A DNA stretch of 64,000 nucleotides. Origin: Paenibacillus sp. FSL H8-0079. Its GTDB lineage: Bacteria; Bacillota; Bacilli; Paenibacillales; Paenibacillaceae. The position numbers were made by a program, and so were the translations under genes. The DNA lies in assembly GCF_037991315.1 (NCBI RefSeq), contig NZ_CP150300.1, forward strand, positions 1,736,001 to 1,800,000, given 5' to 3'. Position 1 is the stretch's first letter, and every line of letters starts with the position of its first letter. A model generated the notes under the pieces. That model was not told the DNA's origin, ran no database searches, and worked only from the letters and a program-made list of their open reading frames with translations. Shown here piece by piece: positions 16,152 to 23,766 of the stretch.

Positions 16152-16526
16152 GTGTTTATATGCTCTTTGGCTTTTGAAGAAACTGTAAATGACCATTAGA
16201 ATATTCAATAATAATAGACCTATATATCCATCTGTTAACTTTGTGCGTTCAATCCACTTGTTCACTAACTCTCCAGAGAGAGCTTGTTTTCCTAAATATT
16301 TATTTATATCATTCGGATGGATTTCATCTATATATATAAGTGGAAACTCCATGCTGTTGGAAGAAGCAGCTAGCGGCGGATAGAACTCCACCCATTTTTG
16401 ACCTGCCCATCGATCATACTTATAATGCAAGTCTGCGCTGGATTCAAGATCATCCCACCTGAGAAAACCCAATATGATTAGAATACAAAGTGTAAAGACG
16501 CTAAATATTAACTTCTTGTTATTCAA
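16131..16526 (-). CDS. Hypothetical membrane protein
   Basis: A 131-residue protein with an N-terminal membrane helix (about 5-22), an extracytoplasmic middle containing YPPLAASSNSMEFPLIYIDE, and a second helix near 100-118. It is the only minus-strand gene in the left 27 kb. Its last codons overlap the shared terminator. I do not recognise the family. Confidence 0.5.
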   Translation of the reverse strand: MNNKKLIFSVFTLCILIILGFLRWDDLESSADLHYKYDRWAGQKWVEFYPPLAASSNSMEFPLIYIDEIHPNDINKYLGKQALSGELVNKWIERTKLTDGYIGLLLLNILMVIYSFFKSQRAYKHKDSSPR

Positions 16527-16693
16527 ATATACCCCATCCTTAAGTGTGTACTACTAACAATATCACTGTGTGAAAACAATTTTATCATCCGTGTATATTC
16601 TATCAGCATTTTCCGTTATCTGTAAGTAGATTAATTCAATGAAATGCTAATAAGTAAAAAACCAATCGATCAAAGAATCGTTGCAGCAGATTT

Positions 16694-16918
16694 TTGAAGA
16701 AGCTAGATAAAGCCGCAGGAATTGTGAAAAAGGTAAGTATTCATGCGCTGAGACACTCCTTCGCCACTCATTTGCTGGAAAACGGGACAGACCTGCGCTA
16801 CATTCAGGAGTTACTTGGTCATACGAGTGCACGTACAACTCAGCGATATACGCATGTTAGTACGAAAAATATCCAGCGTATTCAAAGCCCGCTGGATCGG
16901 ATGGATTTGGGAGATTGA
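16694..16918 (+). pseudogene. Tyrosine recombinase (integron-integrase-like), C-terminal fragment
   Basis: The 74 codons hold the last part of a tyrosine recombinase catalytic domain: [20 protein letters not shown] (box II His and Arg), [16 protein letters not shown] (His and nucleophilic Tyr) and the end [10 protein letters not shown]. The N-terminal arm-binding domain and the first catalytic Arg are missing, so it cannot be active. The SPLD ending and [12 protein letters not shown] resemble IntI and Xer-like enzymes. The part that would show the IntI-specific extra helix is lost, so the IntI call rests on the adjacent attI and attC sites. Confidence 0.75.
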
Positions 16919-16938
16919 ATGCTTCAATAAATCTCCCT

Positions 16939-17050
16939 TTTCCACCAAATTCTTCTTCGCAAATACTACACCATAGGTTATCATATACGTAGTTCACATA
17001 TCATGCAGGATGTGTGGTATTTACGAAGTACATAAATTAGATGTTATATG
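16939..17050 (+). other. attI-like recombination site
   Basis: This lies directly behind the integrase fragment and ends in the first cassette box GTTATATG (17043-17050). It is shared almost throughout with 10140-10249 and in part with 1321-1368, while the genes behind each copy differ. A conserved left side with variable right side is what attI shows. Confidence 0.65.
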
Positions 17051-17134
17051 AAATTAGGGCAATACCAAACTCTCAAATTCTTTATTCTATACCCAATACA
17101 TGATAAGAACCAAAAAGAAAAGGTGGAATTTCAC

Positions 17135-17740
17135 ATGAGTTTTTTATCTACAGTAATAACAGGAAATTATCTTATAGTTATGGCAGATCGAAGAGCAACG
17201 CAACTTCTCCCTGATGGATCTTACGGAGACATTGTAGATGAAGATGCTCATAAAATCATTGAAGTGTCTAAACATTCATTTCTTTCTTTTGTAGGCGCCG
17301 TTGAAACTGCTCAATCATTTATGCAAGTCACTAAATTTGAAGAAATAATCTTTACAAGACGTGGAATCATTAATGAAGCTAAGTTGCAATCTTGGTATTT
17401 AGAAAATCAGGAAATGCTTCAACAAGTACCAAGCTCATTTCAACTCATCTTTGGTGGCTTAACTACGCGCGATACATACAAAGTTTTCTCCTTAGACAGC
17501 AAGGATGGATCACTTAGTTTCATTGAAAGGGAAGATGGGAAGCTCAATTACTTGTTATACCCAAGTTCTTTCTTCGAGAAAGAAGAAGTAGCCGCTGAAT
17601 GGTTTGAGGATCTAGTCAATAGTAACACCGTAAATTTACAAGAGGATATGATACGAATACAAGCATTACTTAATGATAAAATTGCCGCTCATGACCGATC
17701 AGTAAACACAAAAAAAACGATGTTTATTATTAACTTTTAG
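17135..17740 (+). CDS. Ntn-hydrolase (proteasome-like) family protein, cassette 1
   Basis: A 201-residue protein starting at ATG 17135 behind AGGTGG; an in-frame ATG at 17048 lies within the recombination box and lacks a ribosome site. The N-terminus (STVITGNYLIVMADRRATQL) and DEDAHKIIEV...SFVGAVETAQSFM follow the pattern of proteasome beta subunits and related N-terminal-nucleophile hydrolases. The residue that would act as nucleophile after processing (Ser5 or Thr6) is not certain. First cassette after attI, the position usually best expressed in integrons. Function unknown. Confidence 0.6.
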   Translation: MSFLSTVITGNYLIVMADRRATQLLPDGSYGDIVDEDAHKIIEVSKHSFLSFVGAVETAQSFMQVTKFEEIIFTRRGIINEAKLQSWYLENQEMLQQVPSSFQLIFGGLTTRDTYKVFSLDSKDGSLSFIEREDGKLNYLLYPSSFFEKEEVAAEWFEDLVNSNTVNLQEDMIRIQALLNDKIAAHDRSVNTKKTMFIINF

Positions 17741-17812
17741 ATAACTAATCTATAAATCATAATCTTTTTTGTTAATAATCTGAGATAGTTGATTCGAGGA
17801 TGGCCCTAACGT

Positions 17813-17910
17813 CATATAACATAATATTCACGCTGCGGGCATACGCCCTGGGTCCGGCATTCGCCGGACACTCGACATGCGTCGAGTCGTGAATATAGGA
17901 ACGTTAGATG
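17813..17910 (+). repeat. attC1 (98 nt)
   Basis: R' CATATAAC (17813-17820), R'' GTTAGATG (17903-17910), arms ATTCACG/CGTGAAT inside them, and three small hairpins: GGGC-atac-GCCC, TCCGGC-attc-GCCGGA, CTCGAC-atgc-GTCGAG. R' complements the start of cassette 1 exactly. Confidence 0.85.
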
Positions 17911-18378
17911 AAATTACCGAAATATGAATTCAAATTACTATCAAGAAGGAAGCTGTCGTACAAGATGATTATAAAAGATCAAGTTATGGAAATGCTATTA
18001 ATTTCGAGTCCATCTTATAAAAATAGATATGATAAATACATTAAAGAAAATTATAAACCGGGAGAAGAAAGATTGATTTATATAGAAGTATGTGATTTTA
18101 TCCATCATCTATTTGATAATTATCTGAAGCGCGAAGTGGATGAATTCGATAAAATCTTTGAACTTATTGAAAGATTACATACTGATGGAGACGATTTTGT
18201 AAAAGAATTAGCTACCGTAGGATTTTTGGAAGATCTTCAGAACATATTATTGCGGCAGAACATTGATTTAATTGTTTTTGAAGTCTATTTAAGACCAGTA
18301 TCAAGAACTTGGTGGAATAATTTAATTGATTTTTGGAATGGAAAAACGGGATACCTTGGAGGGCCATTAAGAGAATAA
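17908..18378 (+). CDS. Hypothetical protein, cassette 2
   Basis: A 156-residue acidic, helical protein without signal or membrane segment. The central part (VCDFIHHLFDNYL, then ELIERLHTDGDDFVKELATVGFLEDLQN) resembles an uncharacterised family I recall as DUF7674. The ATG is the last three bases of the attC1 R'' box, so translation starts at the cassette edge. There is no good ribosome site, as in many cassette genes. The gene fills the cassette, leaving ~40 bases before attC2. Confidence 0.55.
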   Translation: MKLPKYEFKLLSRRKLSYKMIIKDQVMEMLLISSPSYKNRYDKYIKENYKPGEERLIYIEVCDFIHHLFDNYLKREVDEFDKIFELIERLHTDGDDFVKELATVGFLEDLQNILLRQNIDLIVFEVYLRPVSRTWWNNLIDFWNGKTGYLGGPLRE

Positions 18379-18414
18379 TAGGATTTGAAGTTAATTCAAA
18401 GAAGTCGGTGACAT

Positions 18415-18584
18415 CATCTAACATTATATCCACGCATCGGAGCCTGACGGCTCCTCGGTCCGCCCGGAGAGATTGGAAGGAAATGGAATCAGGCGGACAC
18501 ATCTGCACCGACTAACCGCGTCGCGGCCGGCTGCTGGCGCAGCCTTAAGTCGGTGAGACGTCGTGGATACAGAAACGTTATATG
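18415..18584 (+). repeat. attC2 (170 nt)
   Basis: R' CATCTAAC (18415-18422) is the exact complement of the cassette 2 start GTTAGATG; R'' is GTTATATG (18577-18584). Between them are nested arms ATCCACG/CGTGGAT, GGAGCC/GGCTCC, GTCCGCC/GGCGGAC and CACCGACT/AGTCGGTG. ORFs that can be drawn through it are not genes. Confidence 0.85.
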
Positions 18585-18626
18585 TAATAGGCCTAGAGCA
18601 TTCAATAACAAGCAAGGGGAGATCCA

Positions 18627-19127
18627 ATGAAGAATTGGATAGAAATAAATGAAAATGAAGAAAATGAAATATGGGATAAGATATATAATGATTTGAAATT
18701 TAAGCCCAGTGTTCATCCTAATGATTGGCCTAGCTTACAGATAAGTGCTCCATATATAAAATATGATGTTAGTGATATATATAAGGATAATAAGTACGAA
18801 GAATTATATAAGGACTTAGAAGAAAAAATGGAAAATATCTTTGTTGAATGTACTAAAGAGAATGAGTACGTTTTAGCGCTTGATTGGCAGCATCGGTGTT
18901 ACTATTTTAATCCAAGAATAGAGAGCATAAGAGATGAATTTGGAGAATGGCCAGTGCCTATTTTTCCGAATGGTGATTATTATTTCTTTATACAGAAAGA
19001 ATTCAAATGGGGATTTTTGGGTCATCCCTGGGAGAAATCGATAAGTATATTTGGAGAAGAACTAATTCAAAGTATTGAACAAAAGAAACCGAAATTATTA
19101 AAAAAAATTGTTGATAAAAACTTTTGA
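18627..19127 (+). CDS. DUF2716-like protein, cassette 3
   Basis: A 166-residue acidic protein with ATG behind AAGGGGAG. The C-terminal half shows the DUF2716 pattern: ALDWQHRCYYFNP, then VPIFPNGDYYFFI, then WGFLGHPWEKSISIFGEEL. The family is uncharacterised. No signal or membrane helix. Base composition (low GC) differs sharply from the GC-rich attC sites around it, as expected if gene and attC have separate histories. Confidence 0.7.
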   Translation: MKNWIEINENEENEIWDKIYNDLKFKPSVHPNDWPSLQISAPYIKYDVSDIYKDNKYEELYKDLEEKMENIFVECTKENEYVLALDWQHRCYYFNPRIESIRDEFGEWPVPIFPNGDYYFFIQKEFKWGFLGHPWEKSISIFGEELIQSIEQKKPKLLKKIVDKNF

Positions 19128-19157
19128 TTGTGAGTGTTGCTTCGAAGCGGCCTACTA

Positions 19158-19329
19158 CATATAACATCATATCCACGCTTCGGAGCTTGCCGGCTCCTCG
19201 GTCCGCCCGAAGGGGAATGGCAGGGGAGTGGAATCAGGCGGACACATCCACACCGACTAACCGCATCGCGGCCGGCTCCTGGCGGAGCCTTAAGTCGGTG
19301 GGACGTCGTGGATACAGGAACGTTATCGG
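19158..19329 (+). repeat. attC3 (172 nt)
   Basis: R' CATATAAC (19158-19165) complements the cassette 3 start; the match extends to 10 bases (TACATATAAC against GTTATATGTA). R'' is GTTATCGG (19322-19329). The body is of the long type shared with attC2. Confidence 0.85.
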
Positions 19330-19371
19330 AAATTCATGTGAAGTAATTAAATATTATTTGGAGGGCTCAAA

Positions 19372-19971
19372 ATGAAAGAAACAGTTATACCTGAACATAA
19401 ATTAGGTTTGTTTTACGTGTCGGGGTCTATTGAAGAAAGCGATCTTTTATTGATAAGCTCTGATTTGAAAGAGAATGGAATTCAATTTATAGCGTTAGAT
19501 AAAAGTGGGCAAATTAATGCTTCGATTGATGAATTTTCTAATGTTTTTTCATTTTTAGTTAGTTCTCCATTAGCTATGGGATTGGTTTCAGGTATTATTG
19601 CTAGTGCAACATGGGATAGCATAAAAATCGTAATATTACGGACTTTTAAAAGAGTGAAAAACAAAAAATATAACAAGATAACGAAAAATGGCGTGGAGGA
19701 GAAGCAAATAACATTTGGGTTTGAAGTGAAAATTAATGATGATCATTACAACTTTAAATTTAATGGAATATCATCGGATGAAGCAATGCGCGAAGCTCTA
19801 GATAATATTATGTCTTTGCTACGGAGCAAAAAATCGCTATCCAGTGAAACAAACCAGTTGTCAGGATCTGGTTTACCTAATTATATTGCAACTTATGACG
19901 AGGTATCGAAAATATGGATCGTTAGAGATACCAATAAAATCATATTAGAAAAAATAGAGAACTCCAAGTAA
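19372..19971 (+). CDS. Hypothetical protein with one hydrophobic segment, cassette 4
   Basis: A 199-residue protein behind GGAGGG. It has an N-terminal alpha/beta region, then a hydrophobic stretch (about residues 56-84, FSFLVSSPLAMGLVSGIIAS) that may be a membrane or buried helix, and a C-terminal part with a strand-helix layout. I do not recognise the family. Membrane-associated small proteins occur in defence systems, but nothing in the sequence shows that here. Confidence 0.5.
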   Translation: MKETVIPEHKLGLFYVSGSIEESDLLLISSDLKENGIQFIALDKSGQINASIDEFSNVFSFLVSSPLAMGLVSGIIASATWDSIKIVILRTFKRVKNKKYNKITKNGVEEKQITFGFEVKINDDHYNFKFNGISSDEAMREALDNIMSLLRSKKSLSSETNQLSGSGLPNYIATYDEVSKIWIVRDTNKIILEKIENSK

Positions 19972-20000
19972 TTAAGCTAATTCGAAGAGGACAGGAACAT

Positions 20001-20126
20001 CCGTTAACATAGTATTCAAGCGGCGACTCCTTACGGAGTCTTGGCCTGCTGGATAGAATTAAAGGAAGTAATTTAGCAGACACATCCGCCATTTGTCGGA
20101 CGTCGTGAATACAGGAACGTTATCTG
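20001..20126 (+). repeat. attC4 (126 nt)
   Basis: R' CCGTTAAC (20001-20008) matches the complement of the cassette 4 start GTTATCGG at 7 of 8 positions. R'' is GTTATCTG (20119-20126). Left side TAACATAGTATTCAAGCGGC looks much like classical class 1 integron attC left ends. Confidence 0.8.
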
Positions 20127-20169
20127 AAACCGGTACAAATACTTATTGAAACGATGGAGGATATGAGGA

Positions 20170-21108
20170 ATGAAAAATCATGTGTTTTATTCTTGGCAGT
20201 CAGACTTGCCGAATAATACAAACCGGGGATTTCTTGAAACGTGTATAACTGGTGCCCTGAAAGAACTGAATGTTTCAGATACATACGATATTGAGTTTAG
20301 TATAGACAAGGATACTAAAGACAAAGTGGGCACGCCTCATATCGCAGAAACAATTTTTTCTAAAATAGAAAATGCAAAATTATTTATTGCTGACGTTAGT
20401 ATTATTAACTCTATTAGTGAGGGGAGAAAAACTCCAAATCCTAATGTTTTAATAGAATTAGGTTATGCAATCAGGACGTTAGGATGGGACAGAATAATAT
20501 GTATATATAATCAATCATATGGTGATTTTGACGATCTTCCATTTGATCTTAAGTATAGAAGGCCATTATGTTATGAATTTAGTGTTGACAACGTCGAGGA
20601 GAAAAAGAAAGCGAAAAAGACCATAATAGACGCTATCAAAAGTAATATAAATTCAATTGATCCTAAGAATTTCACCTCCATTAACGAAGTTGGTACATAT
20701 CTTATATATGAGGCATCTGAATTTTATAATCAGTTAGAAATCAAAATCGGCAACATATTTTCAGATAGAAAGCTTCAAGAGAGATTTGGATATACAGACG
20801 AAGATTTTAGTATAGATATATGGGACGATTTTGAATATAGATTCGAAAACGACCAGCCTTATGGGGAGAATGATATAGATCATCATATATCGGTAGTTTT
20901 CAATGACGATTCTTATTCTCATAATGATGTTGAAGGCAGAGAGTGCTCAGTGTTTTTTACTTTAAATCAAAAATTCAAACAAATTAATTTTAGTAACAAT
21001 AAAGTATATTGTGGGTTCGAGATTATTACCCGTGGCTATTCTCCTTCTGGAAAAGGAAGAGACTACAGCGAACTTTCTGATGAATTCATGAAAAGAACTT
21101 TATCTTAA
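20170..21108 (+). CDS. TIR-like domain protein, candidate defence effector, cassette 5
   Basis: A 312-residue protein behind GGAGG. The N-terminal ~150 residues begin FYSWQSDLPNNTNRGFLE and contain ENAKLFIADVSI and NPNVLIELGYAIRTLGW. These match the TIR-like or nucleotide-binding-like family in bacterial immunity proteins, where the Glu of ELGYA is the presumed NAD-cleaving residue. The C-terminal ~150 residues are acidic and unrecognised and may sense the trigger. It is the only gene in its cassette, so no partner gene is tied to it. NADase activity is inferred from the family. Confidence 0.7.
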   Translation: MKNHVFYSWQSDLPNNTNRGFLETCITGALKELNVSDTYDIEFSIDKDTKDKVGTPHIAETIFSKIENAKLFIADVSIINSISEGRKTPNPNVLIELGYAIRTLGWDRIICIYNQSYGDFDDLPFDLKYRRPLCYEFSVDNVEEKKKAKKTIIDAIKSNINSIDPKNFTSINEVGTYLIYEASEFYNQLEIKIGNIFSDRKLQERFGYTDEDFSIDIWDDFEYRFENDQPYGENDIDHHISVVFNDDSYSHNDVEGRECSVFFTLNQKFKQINFSNNKVYCGFEIITRGYSPSGKGRDYSELSDEFMKRTLS

Positions 21109-21154
21109 TTTAAGAATAAATTCAACATTAGTAACTCAATGATGATACCAGCGT

Positions 21155-21270
21155 CAGATAACATAATATTCAAGCAGCGGCTCCTTAGGAGACTTGGTCT
21201 GCGGATGGATTTCGGGAGGAATTTCAGTAGACAACCCTTTTGGGGTTCATGAATACAGGAACATTATCGG
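21155..21270 (+). repeat. attC5 (116 nt)
   Basis: R' CAGATAAC (21155-21162) is the exact complement of the cassette 5 start GTTATCTG. The right box reads ATTATCGG (21263-21270), with the conserved first G changed to A. This change could reduce recombination here. The right arm reads TCATGAATACAGGAAC. Confidence 0.8.
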
Positions 21271-21489
21271 AAATTAGCGAAAAAATAAAAAAGATAAATT
21301 CTGTCAAGTGCGTTTGAAGATCTTCAACTAACGGGCAGTTTACGTTGGTGAAGGTCATCTGAGTGAGTTAAACAATTGTGGTGAACGTACTCCACCTCCC
21401 AACTAAGGATATAGATATGGCTTAAATAGCACCCCAATTTTTGGTGTACTAGATTTTAGCTTAAGCAGACAATAAGATAGGGGGCAACA

Positions 21490-22536
21490 ATGGATAGTCA
21501 AGAAATTATTGCATTATCAAAAATTGCAACATTAATCAGCGAAGAAAAAATCATTTCAACTGATAACAACTCCATATGGGACAAAATATTGTCTAACGCA
21601 GGCCAGAGTGAGCTTTTTGATCGTTTTGACGATTACCTTAAACCTCATTCTTACAATTATTCAGGCGGAAGAACATACGAGAATCCCAATCCTCAATTCG
21701 GAGGTTTCTTTTCTGCTATTAAATCAATCTTGAAGAAGGTCTACCATGAAGGATATGATAACGGAGAATTTAATAAGCTGATGGCATCTATTGCGGAGAA
21801 TATTAATCCAAACTTGATATTTGACGGAGATTTCGATGAGTTTAATAAAGGATCAATATGGAACAATTATTACACGTTTGAATCCTTCTTGAACAAAGAA
21901 GACGAAGAAACGATCAATAAAGTCTTGAGGGAGAACACGACAGAAGGATACAAGGAGTTTTTACTTTCTCTTCAGGTGTTAAACTTTGAGCTCACCTTTA
22001 AAAACAAAAAATTTGTTTTAGCTCCATATACGGAAAGTTTATCGGATGGCCAAGGGAGAGACGTGTCGAGTATTGTTCGTTGGTTAACAACCAACCATCC
22101 CGACATAGCCTCCTTATATAATGAGGCGGTTCGAAATTACATTGATGGAAGCGCTGTTTCATGCATCACCAGTTGCAGAAGTCTTATCACTGGATTGTTT
22201 TCTAAATTCCAGAATGACGGACAGGACAAATGGTTAAGGGGACTGCAAAACTTTAGTAAAGACATGAATGTAGACAAGGTTACGCCAAAGGAAATCACGG
22301 GTGGAGTAGTAAATACGAAATATGTGTTTCCGAATGGCGGTCAGTTCAATTATCCGCGCTTTATGTTCGTTTATGGGGCGTATAAATATACATGCGATTT
22401 GGGCGCTCATGCCTTGGAGGCACCTATGATCGATGGGAATTTACAGACCGAAACGACTACTGTTAACGATGCATTTTTGGCTCTTCGAACAGTAGAAGAT
22501 ATTATTGTTTGGGTGAAGAGCGATTTATCGACATAA
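21490..22536 (+). CDS. Hypothetical protein, HEPN/Abi-like tail, first gene of cassette 6
   Basis: A 348-residue protein behind AGGGGGC. Residues ~205-235 (LYNEAVRNYIDGSAVSCITSCRSLI) and the C-terminal helices ending in YKYTCDLGAHALEAP and DAFLALRTVEDIIVWVKS resemble the helical C-terminal regions of abortive-infection and HEPN-type proteins. The RxxxxH nuclease motif is not evident. It shares one cassette with the PLD-like gene 190 bases downstream. A 220-base leader precedes it, long enough for its own promoter. Function inferred weakly. Confidence 0.5.
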   Translation: MDSQEIIALSKIATLISEEKIISTDNNSIWDKILSNAGQSELFDRFDDYLKPHSYNYSGGRTYENPNPQFGGFFSAIKSILKKVYHEGYDNGEFNKLMASIAENINPNLIFDGDFDEFNKGSIWNNYYTFESFLNKEDEETINKVLRENTTEGYKEFLLSLQVLNFELTFKNKKFVLAPYTESLSDGQGRDVSSIVRWLTTNHPDIASLYNEAVRNYIDGSAVSCITSCRSLITGLFSKFQNDGQDKWLRGLQNFSKDMNVDKVTPKEITGGVVNTKYVFPNGGQFNYPRFMFVYGAYKYTCDLGAHALEAPMIDGNLQTETTTVNDAFLALRTVEDIIVWVKSDLST

Positions 22537-22727
22537 TCAACTTCAGATGGGACTTTACTATTAAGTATTAGGCTATCGAGGAACGTTAGTTTAGAGCCAG
22601 CCAGGAGCAGTTTGCCATCGCGGTAGCAGCTTCATTAAGCTAAAGGCAGTTTACAACAAAATTTATTATTAATTTGCACTATATGGAATAATATTAGATT
22701 ATATTGAAAATGATGGGAGTTATTTGT

Positions 22728-23459
22728 ATGAACGATAATTTTATAGAATTGATAGAGCTTATCAAGAAGAGAAATATGTTGTTATCTGAACTTATGCACT
22801 CTAGCGAGTCATCTAATACTGAGTTAGATCCCATTCTTTTTAGAGAATTTATATTTAGGGATGAATACGATCATCGTATCCTCGTTGCACTCCATGAGTT
22901 AAGGGATCTTATTGAGCGACTAGAGAACAACCAAAGAAAAGAAGTCCTTTGTCCATTAGTTGGAGAGAGTGGAGACTCAAATCCTTTACACGCAGTTATT
23001 GCGGAAACATTTGATAAAAGCAAAAAGGAAGCACGAAATGAGGGACTTAAGGAAATAAGGGATTTTACAAGAGAGGCTGAAAGTTTGATAATAATAGATC
23101 CATACATGTATGGCGGTGAAGCAAGCAAATCAAGGGAATATGTTGATGAGTTTGCTAGGGTAAGTCGTATTAAAGCTCGGCATATGAAAAGAATACATAT
23201 TATTTATAGTTCTAATCACGGGAAAACCAAAAAAATCATGGATGATATTAAAGATCTAGCAAGAGAAAATGATTGTATTCTTACTGATTACGACACGGAC
23301 AAAATACATGATAGAGTATGGATTGCTGACAGGAAGAGAGCAATAGTTGTTGGTACATCCCTGGGAGGGATAGGGAACAGACTATCATTCATATTAGAGT
23401 TGCCCAAGTATGATTTAAGTGCCTTGATTGAATACTTGAATGATAAAAACTTAATATGA
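22728..23459 (+). CDS. PLD-like (MIT_C-like) protein, second gene of cassette 6
   Basis: A 243-residue protein, start ATG 22728 behind GGGAG. The N-terminal ~90 residues are helical. The rest looks like a phospholipase D-type fold: AESLIIIDPYMYGG, RIHIIYSSNHGKT, then KIHDRVWIADRKRAIVVGTS, where HDR-x4-D replaces the classic HxK-x4-D. Members of this superfamily include nucleases and non-catalytic binding domains; the MIT C-terminal domain is the closest I recall. A single HKD-like motif suggests dimerisation or a non-catalytic role. Confidence 0.6.
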   Translation: MNDNFIELIELIKKRNMLLSELMHSSESSNTELDPILFREFIFRDEYDHRILVALHELRDLIERLENNQRKEVLCPLVGESGDSNPLHAVIAETFDKSKKEARNEGLKEIRDFTREAESLIIIDPYMYGGEASKSREYVDEFARVSRIKARHMKRIHIIYSSNHGKTKKIMDDIKDLARENDCILTDYDTDKIHDRVWIADRKRAIVVGTSLGGIGNRLSFILELPKYDLSALIEYLNDKNLI

Positions 23460-23559
23460 CGCAGTGAATTCGTTCAGGAGAAAGGCTGTCTTTTCATTAA
23501 ACTAACGGGAAACGATAGTTGAAGAACTTCAGTAAGTAATTCGAAGAAGTCGCTGACAT

Positions 23560-23739
23560 CCGATAACATCGCATTCAACGCTGTGGTCCGGGACGAGCCC
23601 GGCCCTTGTTCTGCCCGAGGCATTTCGGGGAAGTAATTCTCAGGTAGACACATCCGACCGCCTAACTGCCGCAATCGGCAGCCGGTTCTTGGCGGAACCT
23701 TAAGGCGCTAGGACGTCGTGAATACAGGAACGTTAGCTG
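23560..23739 (+). repeat. attC6 (180 nt)
   Basis: R' CCGATAAC (23560-23567) pairs with the cassette 6 start (A)TTATCGG at 21263, so one cassette spans both preceding genes. R'' is GTTAGCTG (23732-23739). Long-type body, with CCGACCGCCTAA and TTAAGGCGCTAGG near its arms. Confidence 0.85.
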
Positions 23740-23766
23740 AAATTGCAGAATGAGAGGAAAAGATAA

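Noticed and set aside
18424..18716. Minus-strand ORFs running through attC2, and plus-strand ORFs through attC3 (19124-19375)
   Set aside because: They lie in the self-complementary attC bodies, have no ribosome sites and overlap real genes. They arise from the GC-rich palindromes.
22585..22592. GTTAGTTT as a further attC right box
   Set aside because: Only GAGGAAC precedes it, no left box or arms are present, and the cassette boundaries at 21263 and 23560 already match each other. Kept as a note under the two-gene cassette.
23495..23525. AAACTAACGGGAAACGATAGTT and similar ACTAACGGGCAGTTTA at 21330
   Set aside because: These are short palindrome-like strings without the attC arms. They could be another small repeat family; too little to call.
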